64,000 nt of DNA. It comes from Campylobacter iguaniorum. Its GTDB lineage: Bacteria; Campylobacterota; Campylobacteria; Campylobacterales; Campylobacteraceae. The stretch covers positions 930,001-994,000 of the forward strand of contig NZ_CP009043.1 in assembly GCF_000736415.1 (NCBI RefSeq), read 5' to 3'. The position numbers and the translations under genes were made by a program. Below the pieces are notes generated by a model. The model did not search any database and was not told where the DNA came from. It worked only from the letters and a program-made list of their open reading frames with translations. Positions 55,240 through 64,000 of this stretch are shown here, piece after piece; position 1 is the first letter of the stretch, and every line of letters begins with the position of its first letter.

Positions 55240-55662
55240 TTAATGTTTTGGCACAGCAGCACGAACTAATTTTGAGAATTTCACCCCTTTTAGTCCAGCA
55301 ATACTGTCACTAAATTTTTCTATATCGTTAGCAAAGCCCTTTAAAACCATATTTTCCAAGCAGTTATGATGATCTACGTGAATATGATTCGTGCAAATTA
55401 TATTGACATTTGCGTCGTGCTCGATATTCATTTTTCTGCTCATAAGCTCACCTTGATGATGATCGTAGATTATGGTTAGGACGCCAATTAGCTCTTCATT
55501 GTCGTGCGACCAGCTGTCTTTGACTATCTTTTCTCTGATAAGATCTCTTGTAAACTCACTTCTACTGGCGTAATTTCTTGCATATATCATCTTATCAAGC
55601 TCACTTAAAAGCTGCTCTGGAAGAGAGATACTAAACCTTATTATCCTATCTTCTTTATTCAT
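55240..55662 (-). CDS. nikR: Nickel-responsive transcriptional regulator NikR
   Basis: A 140-residue dimer-of-dimers regulator. The N-terminal ribbon-helix-helix reads [17 protein letters not shown] and [13 protein letters not shown]; the C-terminal ACT-like domain binds Ni2+. All four ligands of the square-planar site are present by alignment to E. coli NikR: H82, H93, H95 and C101 ([13 protein letters not shown]). Unusually, it is embedded in the hydrogenase operon between hypF (8-base overlap) and hypB, so the sensor is made together with the nickel enzyme. Confidence 0.95.
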   Translation of the reverse strand: MNKEDRIIRFSISLPEQLLSELDKMIYARNYASRSEFTRDLIREKIVKDSWSHDNEELIGVLTIIYDHHQGELMSRKMNIEHDANVNIICTNHIHVDHHNCLENMVLKGFANDIEKFSDSIAGLKGVKFSKLVRAAVPKH

Positions 55663-57889
55663 TATGATTCCTAATTTTTTGTTTTTGATTATAACTTAAA
55701 AACTTTAAGCCATAGTAAATTTGCCCCATTGCAATAGCCGAATCATTCGCCGGTTCATCTTTTGGAAGATAGTATTTGATAGAGTTTTTTTCTAAATTTG
55801 ATATTGTTTTTGATAAAAGCGCTCTATTTTGAAAGACTCCACCGCCTAAAACAACTGGTTTTTTATGGTGCAATGCAAGCTCCAAAATAAGATCAGCGAT
55901 ACCATTTATAAACCCAGTCGCCGCTACTTTTGGCTCGTCAGCTAAGGCGTTTAAAAAAGCATTTTTGTAGTTTATAATGCCATTTTCTATATCAAATTTA
56001 TAAGCTATATCCAAGCTCTCATCGTACAAGCTCTCAAGCTCCATGGCTGCTTGCGCGTCATAGCTGATCGTTTCAATGCCAAGCACCAAAGAGGCAAAAG
56101 CATCAAAAATCCTACCAAGCGAGTTGGTTTGTACGCCTATATTTTTTGAGATAATTTTACTTAAATTTGCTAGTTTTATTTTGTCAAATTTAGCCTCCCA
56201 TTTCGGTGCTGAAATTTGATATTTTTTTAGGATTGCATAGGTGAGATGATATATGTTTTTTATGGCGTTGTCGCCACCAACTAGCAAAAATGGATCAAAT
56301 TTAGCCACTCTTTCATAGCCATTTTCATCAGCCAAAAACACTTCCCCACCCCAGATACTAGCATCATCGCCATATCCAGTCCCATCAAATCCAAAGCCAA
56401 GAACTTCGCCTTGCAAATCATTTTCAAACATAACTGAAAGCACGTGAGCGTAGTGGTGTTGGACTTTTCGTACCTTAAAACCAAGTTTTTCAAAGTGTTT
56501 TGTATGCAAAAAATATGGGTGCAAATCAGCCACAACAAAATCAAACTCCAGCTCATAAACGCTCTTAAACATATCAACAAGGCTTAAAAACCTCTCAAAT
56601 GTCGCTGTATTTTTCAAATCTCCGATGTATGGCGAACTAAAAATCAAACCATCTTTATAGATAGCAAACTCATTTTTCAGCTCGCTTCCGATAGCTAAAA
56701 AACAGCTTTTTTGGCTAAATTTAGACTTAATTATTTTGGGTTTAATACCCCTTGAAGTGCGTAGCCACTGAGTTTTGCCATCGCAAACAAAAGCTATACT
56801 ATCATCGCTTGGATTTAAAATATCTCTGTCATTATCAAGCACCAAATCAGCGATATTTTTAAGCTTCAAGCAGACTTCATCATAGTTTTTGATTATCGGC
56901 TCACCACTTATGTTTGCACTAGTTGCGATGAGCGGGAAGTGAGTGTATTCAAAAAGCAGCAAATGAAGAGATGTGGGAGCCAAAAATATGCCTACTTTGT
57001 CTAAATTTGGAGCTAAAATTTCAGGCAAATTTCTATTTTTTTTAACTAAAACTATAGGTTTGATATTTGAGTTTAAAAGCTTTAGCTCACTTTGGCTAAA
57101 TTCAGCAAAATTACTAGCCATAATCTCATCTTTACACATCAGTGCAAATGGCTTGTGTGGGCGATTTTTGCGACTTCTTAGTGAGTTTATCGCAGTTTCA
57201 TTTAAAGCGTTGCAAACAAGATGAAATCCGCCAATGCCTTTTATGGCAATAATTTTGCCATTTTTTAGCTCGCGTACGCACTCATTTATGGCTTCAAAAT
57301 CACTAAATTTAATCTCATTATCAAGGCTTTTTAGGCTCACTTTCGCCCCACACTCATTGCAAGCAACTGGTTGAGCGTGATAGCGGCGATTTAGCGGATT
57401 TTCATACTCGTTTTGACACTCATCGCACATTTTAAATTTAGCCATTGTAGTATTTTGGCGGTCATAAGGAAGCGATCTGATAATAGAAAATCTAGGGCCA
57501 CAGTTCGTGCAGTTTATGAAAGGATGATGGTAGCGGCGATTTCTTGGGTCATAAAACTCGCTTTTACACTCATCGCAAATCGCAAAATCAGGCAAAATAG
57601 GAGCTATTTTTTGTGCGTCTTTTGAGGTTATGATTTTAAACTCGCTAAATTTTCTTTGGCTAGGAGCGATGCTAAGCTCATCGATTCTTGCAAGAGGTGG
57701 AAGCTCATCTCTGATAGCTTGAATAAATTTATCGCAACTAAGATCATCAGCATAAATCTCTATTTTAACGCCGCTTGAGTCGTTAAAAACCTCTCCGAAA
57801 ATGCTAAATTTAGAAGCAAGCAAATATATAAAAGGCCTAAATCCAACACCTTGAACCAAGCCTTTTACTTCGATTTTAAGAGATTTCAA
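55655..57889 (-). CDS. hypF: Carbamoyltransferase HypF
   Basis: A 744-residue enzyme converting carbamoyl phosphate into the carbamoyl adenylate that modifies HypE. Domain order: acylphosphatase ([16 protein letters not shown], residues ~10-90), two zinc fingers ([20 protein letters not shown], then [20 protein letters not shown]), YrdC-like domain ([12 protein letters not shown]), and the Kae1-like domain with [15 protein letters not shown] and [14 protein letters not shown]. Complete. Its start lies 14 bases inside the end of the HydE gene. Confidence 0.97.
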   Translation of the reverse strand: MKSLKIEVKGLVQGVGFRPFIYLLASKFSIFGEVFNDSSGVKIEIYADDLSCDKFIQAIRDELPPLARIDELSIAPSQRKFSEFKIITSKDAQKIAPILPDFAICDECKSEFYDPRNRRYHHPFINCTNCGPRFSIIRSLPYDRQNTTMAKFKMCDECQNEYENPLNRRYHAQPVACNECGAKVSLKSLDNEIKFSDFEAINECVRELKNGKIIAIKGIGGFHLVCNALNETAINSLRSRKNRPHKPFALMCKDEIMASNFAEFSQSELKLLNSNIKPIVLVKKNRNLPEILAPNLDKVGIFLAPTSLHLLLFEYTHFPLIATSANISGEPIIKNYDEVCLKLKNIADLVLDNDRDILNPSDDSIAFVCDGKTQWLRTSRGIKPKIIKSKFSQKSCFLAIGSELKNEFAIYKDGLIFSSPYIGDLKNTATFERFLSLVDMFKSVYELEFDFVVADLHPYFLHTKHFEKLGFKVRKVQHHYAHVLSVMFENDLQGEVLGFGFDGTGYGDDASIWGGEVFLADENGYERVAKFDPFLLVGGDNAIKNIYHLTYAILKKYQISAPKWEAKFDKIKLANLSKIISKNIGVQTNSLGRIFDAFASLVLGIETISYDAQAAMELESLYDESLDIAYKFDIENGIINYKNAFLNALADEPKVAATGFINGIADLILELALHHKKPVVLGGGVFQNRALLSKTISNLEKNSIKYYLPKDEPANDSAIAMGQIYYGLKFLSYNQKQKIRNHNE

Positions 57890-59312
57890 GCCCGTATTGC
57901 TCGCTAAATCTTGTTTTGTAGTTTGAGTTTGAATACTTCAAAACCAAATTTGCTATAGTTTTATTTTCAAAAAGCATTCCAGATAGTAGCATATCGTGGC
58001 ACTCGAACTCATCTTTGATGATGTCGCCAAAATCGCTTATGAAAAATGCCAAACTCTCAAAGCAACCAAAAGATATGTTTTTCGGCTCAGCTCCAGCAAG
58101 TTTGAAACTCATCAAAGATCTAAAGAATTTAATCTCGTCAAATTCATTTTTGCTACTCATTTTATAATCAATCCTAACGCCCTTTTGACCGCCAAAATCT
58201 CTTGCAAAATCAAAAATCTTCTCGCCAAATCCAAGTATATTTCCAGCTATCAAAAATAAAGAATGAAAGTTATTTGGTAAATTTATCTCTCCGCTTGGGA
58301 GTTCATAAGCTGCTTTATAGTTTTGCAAAAGTCTATCACCACCTTCATAGCTTTGGATTTTTTCATAGATCTCTTCATAGCTTTTTGGGGTGTTTATTTT
58401 AAGCAGTTCGTATTCGTTTTCATCTTTATAAACCTTGATAAAATCGCTAGATTTATGACTTAAAAATATCCTTGTTACAGTTTTGCTAAGCAGATCAAAT
58501 TCTTTTAAATTTAGCCCAAAAAGAGCTAAATTTTTATCATTTTTTGAGTTTATAAAATCGAAATCTTCTTTGCTTATAAATTTATTATTTACAATACTTA
58601 AAAAGCTATTTTCTAAAACTGAAATTTTAAAATCTACCTTTGCTCTTACTTGCAAAAAGCTTATTCCATCTTCAAACAAAGCCTTGCAAATCTCGTAAAT
58701 ATCGATATCCCAAGCAGATCTGACATCAAAATACATCGGCGCGTTTTCGTGATTGCCCCTAAAAATAGCATTTGTTTTTAAAGTAAGAACTGGCTTTTCA
58801 AAACTAGCTAGTGCAATAAGAGTTTTTTCATCACAGACAAAAAGCTTTGGAAGCGTTTTCAGGTTTGTAGGCAGCAGATAATCACACTCAAACCCGTCAA
58901 ATTTAGATATCTCAAATCCGTCAAAAACAACGCTTTTTCCAGCTTTTAGATCCGAAATAGCCGATTTCATAAACTCTTCATTTTTGCCAAAACCAAATTC
59001 ATTTTGACCTGATTTTAGACTAAGTGGAGTTATATTATTAAATTTAAAATCAAAACTAGCATCGATATGACTAGGCATTTCATCTGCAATTTTTACGTTT
59101 GAGTTTTGTAAAAATATAGAGTGCGGCACCATTGTTATGAACTCATCATTAAATTTGCTAAGCCCTGCTTCATCGCCTTTGACATACAAATTTATAATAG
59201 AATTATCATAAGTTATAGCGTACTTTAGACCACTTTTCTTCGCCCAAAAGCCAAGAAAAAAACCAAGAGTTTTTTGTGAGCTAGCGAAGTTAAACTCAAA
59301 ACAAATTATCAA
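57876..59312 (-). CDS. hydE: HydE-like hydrogenase accessory protein
   Basis: A 478-residue cytosolic protein in the position of hydE of Wolinella and Helicobacter; in H. pylori hydE is needed for hydrogenase activity, mechanism unknown. I see faint HypF likeness: FASSQKTLGFFLGFWAKKSG matches the acylphosphatase start in placement, and near the C-terminus LLSGMLFENKTIANLVLKYS parallels Hyp[22 protein letters not shown] chose TTG at 59310-59312: it follows GGAG by 5 bases and overlaps the hydD stop as TTGA. A GTG at 59330 is the alternative. Confidence 0.72.
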   Translation of the reverse strand: MIICFEFNFASSQKTLGFFLGFWAKKSGLKYAITYDNSIINLYVKGDEAGLSKFNDEFITMVPHSIFLQNSNVKIADEMPSHIDASFDFKFNNITPLSLKSGQNEFGFGKNEEFMKSAISDLKAGKSVVFDGFEISKFDGFECDYLLPTNLKTLPKLFVCDEKTLIALASFEKPVLTLKTNAIFRGNHENAPMYFDVRSAWDIDIYEICKALFEDGISFLQVRAKVDFKISVLENSFLSIVNNKFISKEDFDFINSKNDKNLALFGLNLKEFDLLSKTVTRIFLSHKSSDFIKVYKDENEYELLKINTPKSYEEIYEKIQSYEGGDRLLQNYKAAYELPSGEINLPNNFHSLFLIAGNILGFGEKIFDFARDFGGQKGVRIDYKMSSKNEFDEIKFFRSLMSFKLAGAEPKNISFGCFESLAFFISDFGDIIKDEFECHDMLLSGMLFENKTIANLVLKYSNSNYKTRFSEQYGLEIS

Positions 59313-59848
59313 AATTGCTCCTTTTTCCACTCATTCGCAATGCTCTGAATGTCTGTATCGTCAATTTTTTCATATTCAAAACCAAGTTCGCCAAGATGTT
59401 TTAGCAAAGTTTTTTGCATTACAGTAGTGCCGTTTTTGACCTCACTACTCAGCTCAAAACTCATAGGAGTTATTCTTTTAGGGATTATTCCTAGTATTTT
59501 GGTTTGTGGCCTATCACCCACTAAATCCATCATTTCAAGCGTTTGAAGCATCTCTATTTCGTGAGCTGAGCCAGACCAGTTAATGCTACGTGGCATATCA
59601 TCAAAATCAAAAAAATACACTTCACCGATATTTGAGCCATCAGCGTCTATACAATCTACAATGATAGCATAATCATAGCTAGCTATTATCGGGCTTAAGA
59701 CATTTGCCAAAGTCCCGCCATCGACAAAATCTAAAGTATGTTCTTTTGATTTAAATTTGAAGTTTTTTTCAATCATTTTAGTAAAATGAACGCCGACCCC
59801 TTCGTCGGCGAACATTACATTACCTATTCCAAGCAGTAAAACACGCAT
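59309..59848 (-). CDS. hydD: Hydrogenase maturation protease HydD (HyaD family)
   Basis: A 179-residue endopeptidase that removes the C-terminal tail of the large subunit after nickel insertion. The family start LLLGIGNVMFADEGVGVHF contains the nickel-recognition acid (in DEGVG), and YAIIVDCIDADGSNIGEVYFF follows with the second conserved acid; the His of SAHEIEMLQTLEMM is the third ligand. It lies 3 bases after hydC. Its substrate is HydB encoded two genes upstream. Confidence 0.95.
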   Translation of the reverse strand: MRVLLLGIGNVMFADEGVGVHFTKMIEKNFKFKSKEHTLDFVDGGTLANVLSPIIASYDYAIIVDCIDADGSNIGEVYFFDFDDMPRSINWSGSAHEIEMLQTLEMMDLVGDRPQTKILGIIPKRITPMSFELSSEVKNGTTVMQKTLLKHLGELGFEYEKIDDTDIQSIANEWKKEQF

Positions 59849-59851
59849 TTA

Positions 59852-60529
59852 TTAATGCTCTTTTGGGAATTTATAACCACTTATAATGGCATCCATTGCC
59901 CCATCTTTACCTTTAATAGCATTGAATATAGCCATATAAACGTGTGCTACAACAAATATCATTATAATCCACATAGCTATATGATGGATTAAACGAACAT
60001 TTGCAAGCCCGCCCATCCATACTTCTACTACTCTCATCGGATCATAAAGTAATCCACCAAGTCCTTCGTGATAAACATGAACGTATAAAATAAGTCCAGT
60101 TAGACAAATCACAAATAAAACTATGTAGAAAAACAAATATGACACAAATTGCAAAGGATTATAAACTCCGCTTAAATGTGGATGTTTACCTAAAAATAGA
60201 TAGTATTTTACTTGATCTATCCAAATTTTTGGATTTATTGAGTCTTTTACACTGACTCTTTCTATCTTACTTTTCTTATCAAACAAAAAAAGATAAAATT
60301 TGAAAATAAAACATCCAATAAGCACAAAACCTACTATTTGGTGAACTGCACGCCATTTAGCATTCATAAAATTTACAGGCTCACTAGTAATCACTGGGCT
60401 TACAAAAACATAAGCCAAGTAAAAGCCACTCACTATCAAAATAGCGATACTAATAGCTCTTATCCAGTGAGTTAATCTAAGTCCGATTGAAAATTCATAC
60501 TCGGCGATACGTTTGTTATCTTCTTTCAT
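59852..60529 (-). CDS. hydC: Ni/Fe-hydrogenase b-type cytochrome subunit
   Basis: A 225-residue four-helix di-haem cytochrome b that anchors the periplasmic hydrogenase and passes electrons to menaquinone. Membrane helices at about residues 22-43, 62-83, 125-150 and 185-208 carry the haem-ligand His candidates: LRLTHWIRAISI, AVHQIVGFVL, and IHHIAMWIIMIFVVAHVYMA. Normal length. 9 bases after hydB. Confidence 0.96.
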   Translation of the reverse strand: MKEDNKRIAEYEFSIGLRLTHWIRAISIAILIVSGFYLAYVFVSPVITSEPVNFMNAKWRAVHQIVGFVLIGCFIFKFYLFLFDKKSKIERVSVKDSINPKIWIDQVKYYLFLGKHPHLSGVYNPLQFVSYLFFYIVLFVICLTGLILYVHVYHEGLGGLLYDPMRVVEVWMGGLANVRLIHHIAMWIIMIFVVAHVYMAIFNAIKGKDGAMDAIISGYKFPKEH

Positions 60530-60538
60530 ATCCGCTCC

Positions 60539-62260
60539 TTAAATCAAATTCGGATTTACTTTATACTTGCTAAGCTCATTTCCCTTAGTATCCATAACAT
60601 GAACCGCGCAAGCTATACAAGGATCATAAGAGTGGATTTTGCGAATGATTTCAAGAGGTTGTTTAAGATCAGCTATCTTCATACCAACAAGGCACGCTTC
60701 ATAGCTAGCCATTTGACCTTTTGCATCTTTTGGGCTTGCATTCCAAGTAGATGGAACTACTGCTTGCCAGTTTTCGATAACACCATTTTTGATTCTGCAC
60801 CAGTGGCTTAGCATACCTCTTGGAACATTACCTATAAATCTACCTTTGTACTCTTTGTTATTATCTATAACATATTTTGCGCAAGTGCTTTGGTCGATTT
60901 TTAAATTTGCTATTAGGTTGTTAAGTGCTGTTAAGGCATTATCAGCAACTATTTTAGCTTCGATCATACGACAAGCTGTTCTACCAAGTGTTGAGAATAC
61001 TGCAGATAGTGGAAGACCTGTATCTTTTAAGAATTGATCTACTACTGCGACAACTTTTTTGTTGCCTTTTGCATAGTTTACAACGATATTTGCGATTGGT
61101 CCTACTTGCATTGTTAAACCATCATATCTTGGAGCTTTTATCCAGCTGTATTTACCAGTGATGTCAAACACCTTGCTCTCTTCCATCTCGCCTTTTGCAT
61201 TCATAGTTTTAGCATCTTTAAATCCTGTATAGTTTGGATCAGTTTCGCCATCGTATGGATGAAGTGGAGCTGGATTTTTATACCATGATCTTGTAGCTTC
61301 TTCAGTTATTTTATTTTCATCTACTTCATAAACCTTGCTTACATCGCCATTTAAGATATAGCCACCCTCAAATAAATAATCATTTGCACCAACTTGGAAG
61401 TCAGTATAAGTCATTAAATTTGGTGTGCCAACGTCATTTAAAACGCTTGGTTCATTAGCATAAGCTTTGCCAGCCATTACTAAATCTGGATAATATGCAC
61501 GGTTGATGAAATCAGCCATTTCCCCAAATTTAACCATATATTCGCCAAGTCTAGCTGGATCTTGTAAATCCATGATACAAGTTACACCACCAACTGTAAG
61601 GCTTTGTGGGTGAGGTTGTTTAGCACCAAATATAGCCATAGCTTGAGCTACTGTTCTTTGAAGTTTTAAGCACTCTAAATAGTGGCTAAGAGCTATAAGG
61701 TTTTGCTCTGGAGTTAGTTTATAAGTTGAGTGACCCCAATATGCATTTGCAAATGGTCCAAGATTTCCTTTTTCAACGAATTTTTTAACTTTATCTTGAA
61801 CTAGTTTTAGTTGGTCTGCACCACAAGCGTATGGATATTCAGCCCATTTAAATGCCTCTTCGCTAGCTTTTTTAGGGTCTGCGCTAAGAGCACTAACCAC
61901 ATCAACAAAATCAAGCCCATGAAGTTGATAAAAATGCACTGGGTGATCGTGTAAAAATAGTGCTGCATTCATAAGTGTTCTAGTAAGTTTTGCATTTAGT
62001 GGTGGAACTATACCAAGAGCATTTTCAACTGCTTCGATACCTGCTCTATAGTGTGAAAATGTACAAACACCACAAATTCTTTGAGTCATAAAACCAGCAT
62101 CTCTAGGATCTCTTCCTTTTACTACTGTTTCGATACCTCTCCAAAGAGTTGAGCCACTATAAGCTTCTTTAACCATATTATTTTCATCAACTACAACTTC
62201 GATTCTAAGGTGACCTTCGATTCTTGTTATAGGATCTACTACTATTCTTTGTTCGCTCAT
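60539..62260 (-). CDS. hydB: [NiFe] uptake hydrogenase large subunit
   Basis: A 573-residue catalytic subunit (group 1 membrane-bound uptake type), located on the periplasmic face with HydA. The nickel ligands are C63 and C66 in RICGVCTFSHYRAG and C548 and C551 in DPCIACAVH; H554 ends the mature protein, leaving a 19-residue tail (555-573) for HydD to cut. No signal peptide of its own: it is exported with HydA. 3 bases after hydA. Confidence 0.98.
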   Translation of the reverse strand: MSEQRIVVDPITRIEGHLRIEVVVDENNMVKEAYSGSTLWRGIETVVKGRDPRDAGFMTQRICGVCTFSHYRAGIEAVENALGIVPPLNAKLTRTLMNAALFLHDHPVHFYQLHGLDFVDVVSALSADPKKASEEAFKWAEYPYACGADQLKLVQDKVKKFVEKGNLGPFANAYWGHSTYKLTPEQNLIALSHYLECLKLQRTVAQAMAIFGAKQPHPQSLTVGGVTCIMDLQDPARLGEYMVKFGEMADFINRAYYPDLVMAGKAYANEPSVLNDVGTPNLMTYTDFQVGANDYLFEGGYILNGDVSKVYEVDENKITEEATRSWYKNPAPLHPYDGETDPNYTGFKDAKTMNAKGEMEESKVFDITGKYSWIKAPRYDGLTMQVGPIANIVVNYAKGNKKVVAVVDQFLKDTGLPLSAVFSTLGRTACRMIEAKIVADNALTALNNLIANLKIDQSTCAKYVIDNNKEYKGRFIGNVPRGMLSHWCRIKNGVIENWQAVVPSTWNASPKDAKGQMASYEACLVGMKIADLKQPLEIIRKIHSYDPCIACAVHVMDTKGNELSKYKVNPNLI

Positions 62261-62263
62261 ATA

Positions 62264-63415
62264 TTACTCCTTGTCTTTTGCAACTGTTGAAACTAATGCG
62301 TGGGCTGCTACTGCAACTCCAGTGATTGCTAGAACGCCGATACCTATCTTATCAGTAATAGCATCAGCTCCTATGCCGTCAAATACTGTATCAAATAATC
62401 TATCTCCAAGTGGTTTTTCAAATGGTCCCATTGTATCCCAAAAATCAGGCTCAGAGCAACCTATACAGCCGTGACCTGCTTGAACTGGCCAGCTAGTGTG
62501 TTGGTTAAATCTCTCACGTGAGCAGTTGTTAAATGTATATGGTCCTTTACAGCCGACTTTGTATAGACAATAACCTTGTTTTGCACCCTCATCGCCAAAT
62601 TCTTGAACGAACTCACCAGCATCAAAACGACCACGTCTTTCGCAAAGATCGTGAATCCTGATACCATAAGCCCATTTTGGACGGTTATAAACATCAAGCG
62701 CTGGAAGTGAGCCAAATAATAAGAAATTTAATACATTTCCTACGATATTTTTCTCGCTTGGAGGACAGCCCGGTACGTTTATAACAGGTTTATTTGTGAT
62801 TTTATAAAGCGGTTGAGAATTTGTTGGGTTTGGGCGAGCGGCTTGAATACCACCAAAGCTTGAACAAGTTCCTATAGCAAATATTGCTAAAGCATTGTTA
62901 CTTGCATGGATCGCGTGGTCTCTACCAGTTGTACCTTTTGGTCCAACAGTTAGATAAAATGCGCTATCACCATCAGGAATACCACCTTCTACCATTAAGA
63001 CATATTTGCCTTTATATTTTTCTATAGCACCTTCTAGGTTTTCTTCAGCTTGCCAACCAGCAGCAGCCATGACTGTTTCGTGGTATTCAAGGCTGATATA
63101 ATCAAATATCAAACTATCGATTGTAGGAGCGTCAGTTCTTAGTAAGCTTTCGCTACAACCAGTACATTCAGCCATATGTAGCCAAATTACAGGAAGTCTA
63201 TCAGCAAGCTCGGCTGCTTTTGCAACTGTAGGAGCAAAACTTGCAGGAAGTGCCATTGCAGCAGTCATCATTCCAGCCCATTTCATGAAATCTCTACGAG
63301 TAAAGCCATTTTCTTTTAAAACAGCCATAATAGAGCTATTTTCTTTGATTTTTGGCATTTTTGATAGGGCATCTAATCTATCTTGTATAGTGTTTAAGAG
63401 TTTATGATCAACCAT
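62264..63415 (-). CDS. hydA: [NiFe] uptake hydrogenase small subunit
   Basis: A 383-residue iron-sulphur subunit. The twin-arginine signal is FTRRDFMKW (R40-R41) before a hydrophobic stretch ending AKAAE, exporting the folded HydAB complex. Cluster-binding motifs: HMAECTGCSESLL, AIGTCSSFGGI, NVPGCPPSEKNIVGN, and the distal CGP/CS and CIGCSEPDFWD region. A C-terminal membrane helix (about residues 353-375) fixes it to HydC. First gene of the 12-gene hyd-hyp operon. Confidence 0.98.
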   Translation of the reverse strand: MVDHKLLNTIQDRLDALSKMPKIKENSSIMAVLKENGFTRRDFMKWAGMMTAAMALPASFAPTVAKAAELADRLPVIWLHMAECTGCSESLLRTDAPTIDSLIFDYISLEYHETVMAAAGWQAEENLEGAIEKYKGKYVLMVEGGIPDGDSAFYLTVGPKGTTGRDHAIHASNNALAIFAIGTCSSFGGIQAARPNPTNSQPLYKITNKPVINVPGCPPSEKNIVGNVLNFLLFGSLPALDVYNRPKWAYGIRIHDLCERRGRFDAGEFVQEFGDEGAKQGYCLYKVGCKGPYTFNNCSRERFNQHTSWPVQAGHGCIGCSEPDFWDTMGPFEKPLGDRLFDTVFDGIGADAITDKIGIGVLAITGVAVAAHALVSTVAKDKE

Positions 63416-63522
63416 AAATTCCCCTTGAAGTTAAGATTAAATTTATATGAAATAAATTTTTAATTGTTGCTATTCTACAATCATTATTCTTAATAATTTA
63501 CATAAAATAAAGTTAATTTTAA

Positions 63523-63538
63523 AAACTAATATTAGTTT
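63523..63538. promoter_or_regulatory. 16-bp palindrome upstream of hydA
   Basis: A perfect palindrome, AAACTAATATTAGTTT, 108 bases before the hydA ATG, in an AT-rich 174-base gap. A second symmetrical site ATTATT-CTT-AATAAT lies at 63483-63497. Either could be an operator for the hydrogenase operon; the protein that binds is unknown. Confidence 0.4.
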
Positions 63539-63589
63539 AATAACATATTTTTATATTAAGTAACACTAGTTTAATTTATAATAAAAACA

Positions 63590-63901
63590 TCATAGAAACT
63601 TCAGTAAAATCATATATATTATAGTGGGGGTGAGTATACTTAAAAGTGCATTTCTTGTATAAATCTGTAAAACTAACGCAAGTATCACACAAAAAATTTG
63701 ATTAAATCCATACGGATAAATTTCAAAATTGGTAAATTTTAAAGAGTAAATAACCAAGATTATCATGATTAATAAACCCATATTTTTTTGTAAATGGATC
63801 AAAACCCAGTGATCTGACCTCTTTTTAAGCAAAAAATATGGCAAAAATCTAGTTAGCATCGTAGCGAGCATAGCGACTAAAATATATGGCAAAACTTCCA
63901 T
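63590..63901 (-). CDS. azlD: AzlD-type branched-chain amino-acid export subunit
   Basis: A 103-residue membrane protein with three to four short helices; LVAMLATMLTRFLPYFLLKKR is the AzlD family start. With AzlC it exports branched-chain amino acids and analogues. I chose ATG at 63899-63901, which overlaps the azlC stop as TAATG and follows AAGGTGG; a GTG at 63910 is possible. Confidence 0.88.
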   Translation of the reverse strand: MEVLPYILVAMLATMLTRFLPYFLLKKRSDHWVLIHLQKNMGLLIMIILVIYSLKFTNFEIYPYGFNQIFCVILALVLQIYTRNALLSILTPTIIYMILLKFL

Positions 63902-64000
63902 TATAGCCACCTTTTAAACATAAGCAAAAATATGGTCGCCGACAGAAGCGTCCCCATTAAAAAAAACTTATCACTAAAGATAAACAGTCCAGCAATACCG
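63901..64000 (-). CDS. azlC: AzlC-type permease, 3' end only (runs off the window)
   Basis: The last 32 codons of a minus-strand frame ending FLMGTLLSATIFLLMFKRWL, a membrane helix with basic end. Its tight TAATG overlap with azlD and the composition fit AzlC, the larger partner; the rest lies beyond the window edge, so identification rests largely on context. Confidence 0.7.
   Translation of the reverse strand, partial: GIAGLFIFSDKFFLMGTLLSATIFLLMFKRWL

Overview
The window looks like a chromosomal segment of a Campylobacter of the fetus/hyointestinalis type (class Epsilonproteobacteria/Campylobacteria). The DNA is AT-rich and densely coding, with many 1-, 4- or 8-base gene overlaps. It carries genus-typical genes: a CiaD-like protein, a long FlgL, a PgbA-type protein, DUF2018, an Hcp/Sel1 protein, and a hydABCD uptake hydrogenase of the Wolinella/Helicobacter kind. 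Several blocks match C. jejuni gene order as I remember it (cca-ciaD; hemA-proS-fxsA-hemC; pgbA-glcD-rbn; dnaJ-like/bpt/pycA). The exact species cannot be fixed from this window. A nikR inside the hydrogenase operon argues against C. jejuni.

Layout. 1-4.6 kb, minus strand: yqeY, ppx-like, cca, ciaD-like, a one-TPR protein, leuB and leuD. 4.7-13.2 kb: two tandem LysE exporters, a His-rich DUF4405-type membrane protein, periplasmic asparaginase, rmuC, two carriers, a short PhnA and groESL under a CIRCE operator. 13.4-19.8 kb: a repetitive AsmA/TamB-like protein, a NUDT14-like Nudix enzyme, mgtE, a Csd3-like M23 peptidase and an Hcp-like Sel1 protein. 19.9-21.3 kb: an unexplained very AT-rich patch with three small overlapping genes and 458 bases without a gene. 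21.3-26.8 kb, plus strand: pgbA-like, glcD, yihY, then an MBOAT acyltransferase with a G8 tract paired with an SGNH-like protein. 26.8-32.6 kb: hemC, fxsA, proS, hemA, a prenyl synthase and two small genes in one overlapping run. 32.7-44.1 kb: ftsK, flgL (with a sigma-54 promoter), a phosphate transporter, pdxA/pdxJ, a J-domain protein, bpt and pycA. 44.25 kb: tRNA-Arg(GCG).

Accessory island (45.7-47.7 kb): a decayed Mu-like prophage. It keeps only a 5'-truncated F-like head protein, with a probable nuclease domain at its C-terminus, a truncated G-like protein, and between them a 99-base inverted-repeat element of unknown nature.

47.7-51.7 kb: a YdjM-like membrane protein, mltG, and an AsmA-like giant whose start overlaps that of mltG on the other strand. 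51.7-63.4 kb: one minus-strand operon, hydABCD-hydE-hypF-nikR-hypBCDEA. It covers the structural subunits, the cytochrome b anchor, the protease, the complete Hyp cofactor and nickel machinery, and a nickel sensor. The window ends in azlD and the 3' end of azlC.

Main points for follow-up: the phase-variable-looking G8 tract in the MBOAT gene; the HypF-like traces in HydE; the nuclease-tipped phage head remnant with its neighbouring structured element; NikR embedded in the hydrogenase operon; and the dense recurrence of AAATTT, which fits the RAATTY methylation motif tied to DNA uptake in C. jejuni.
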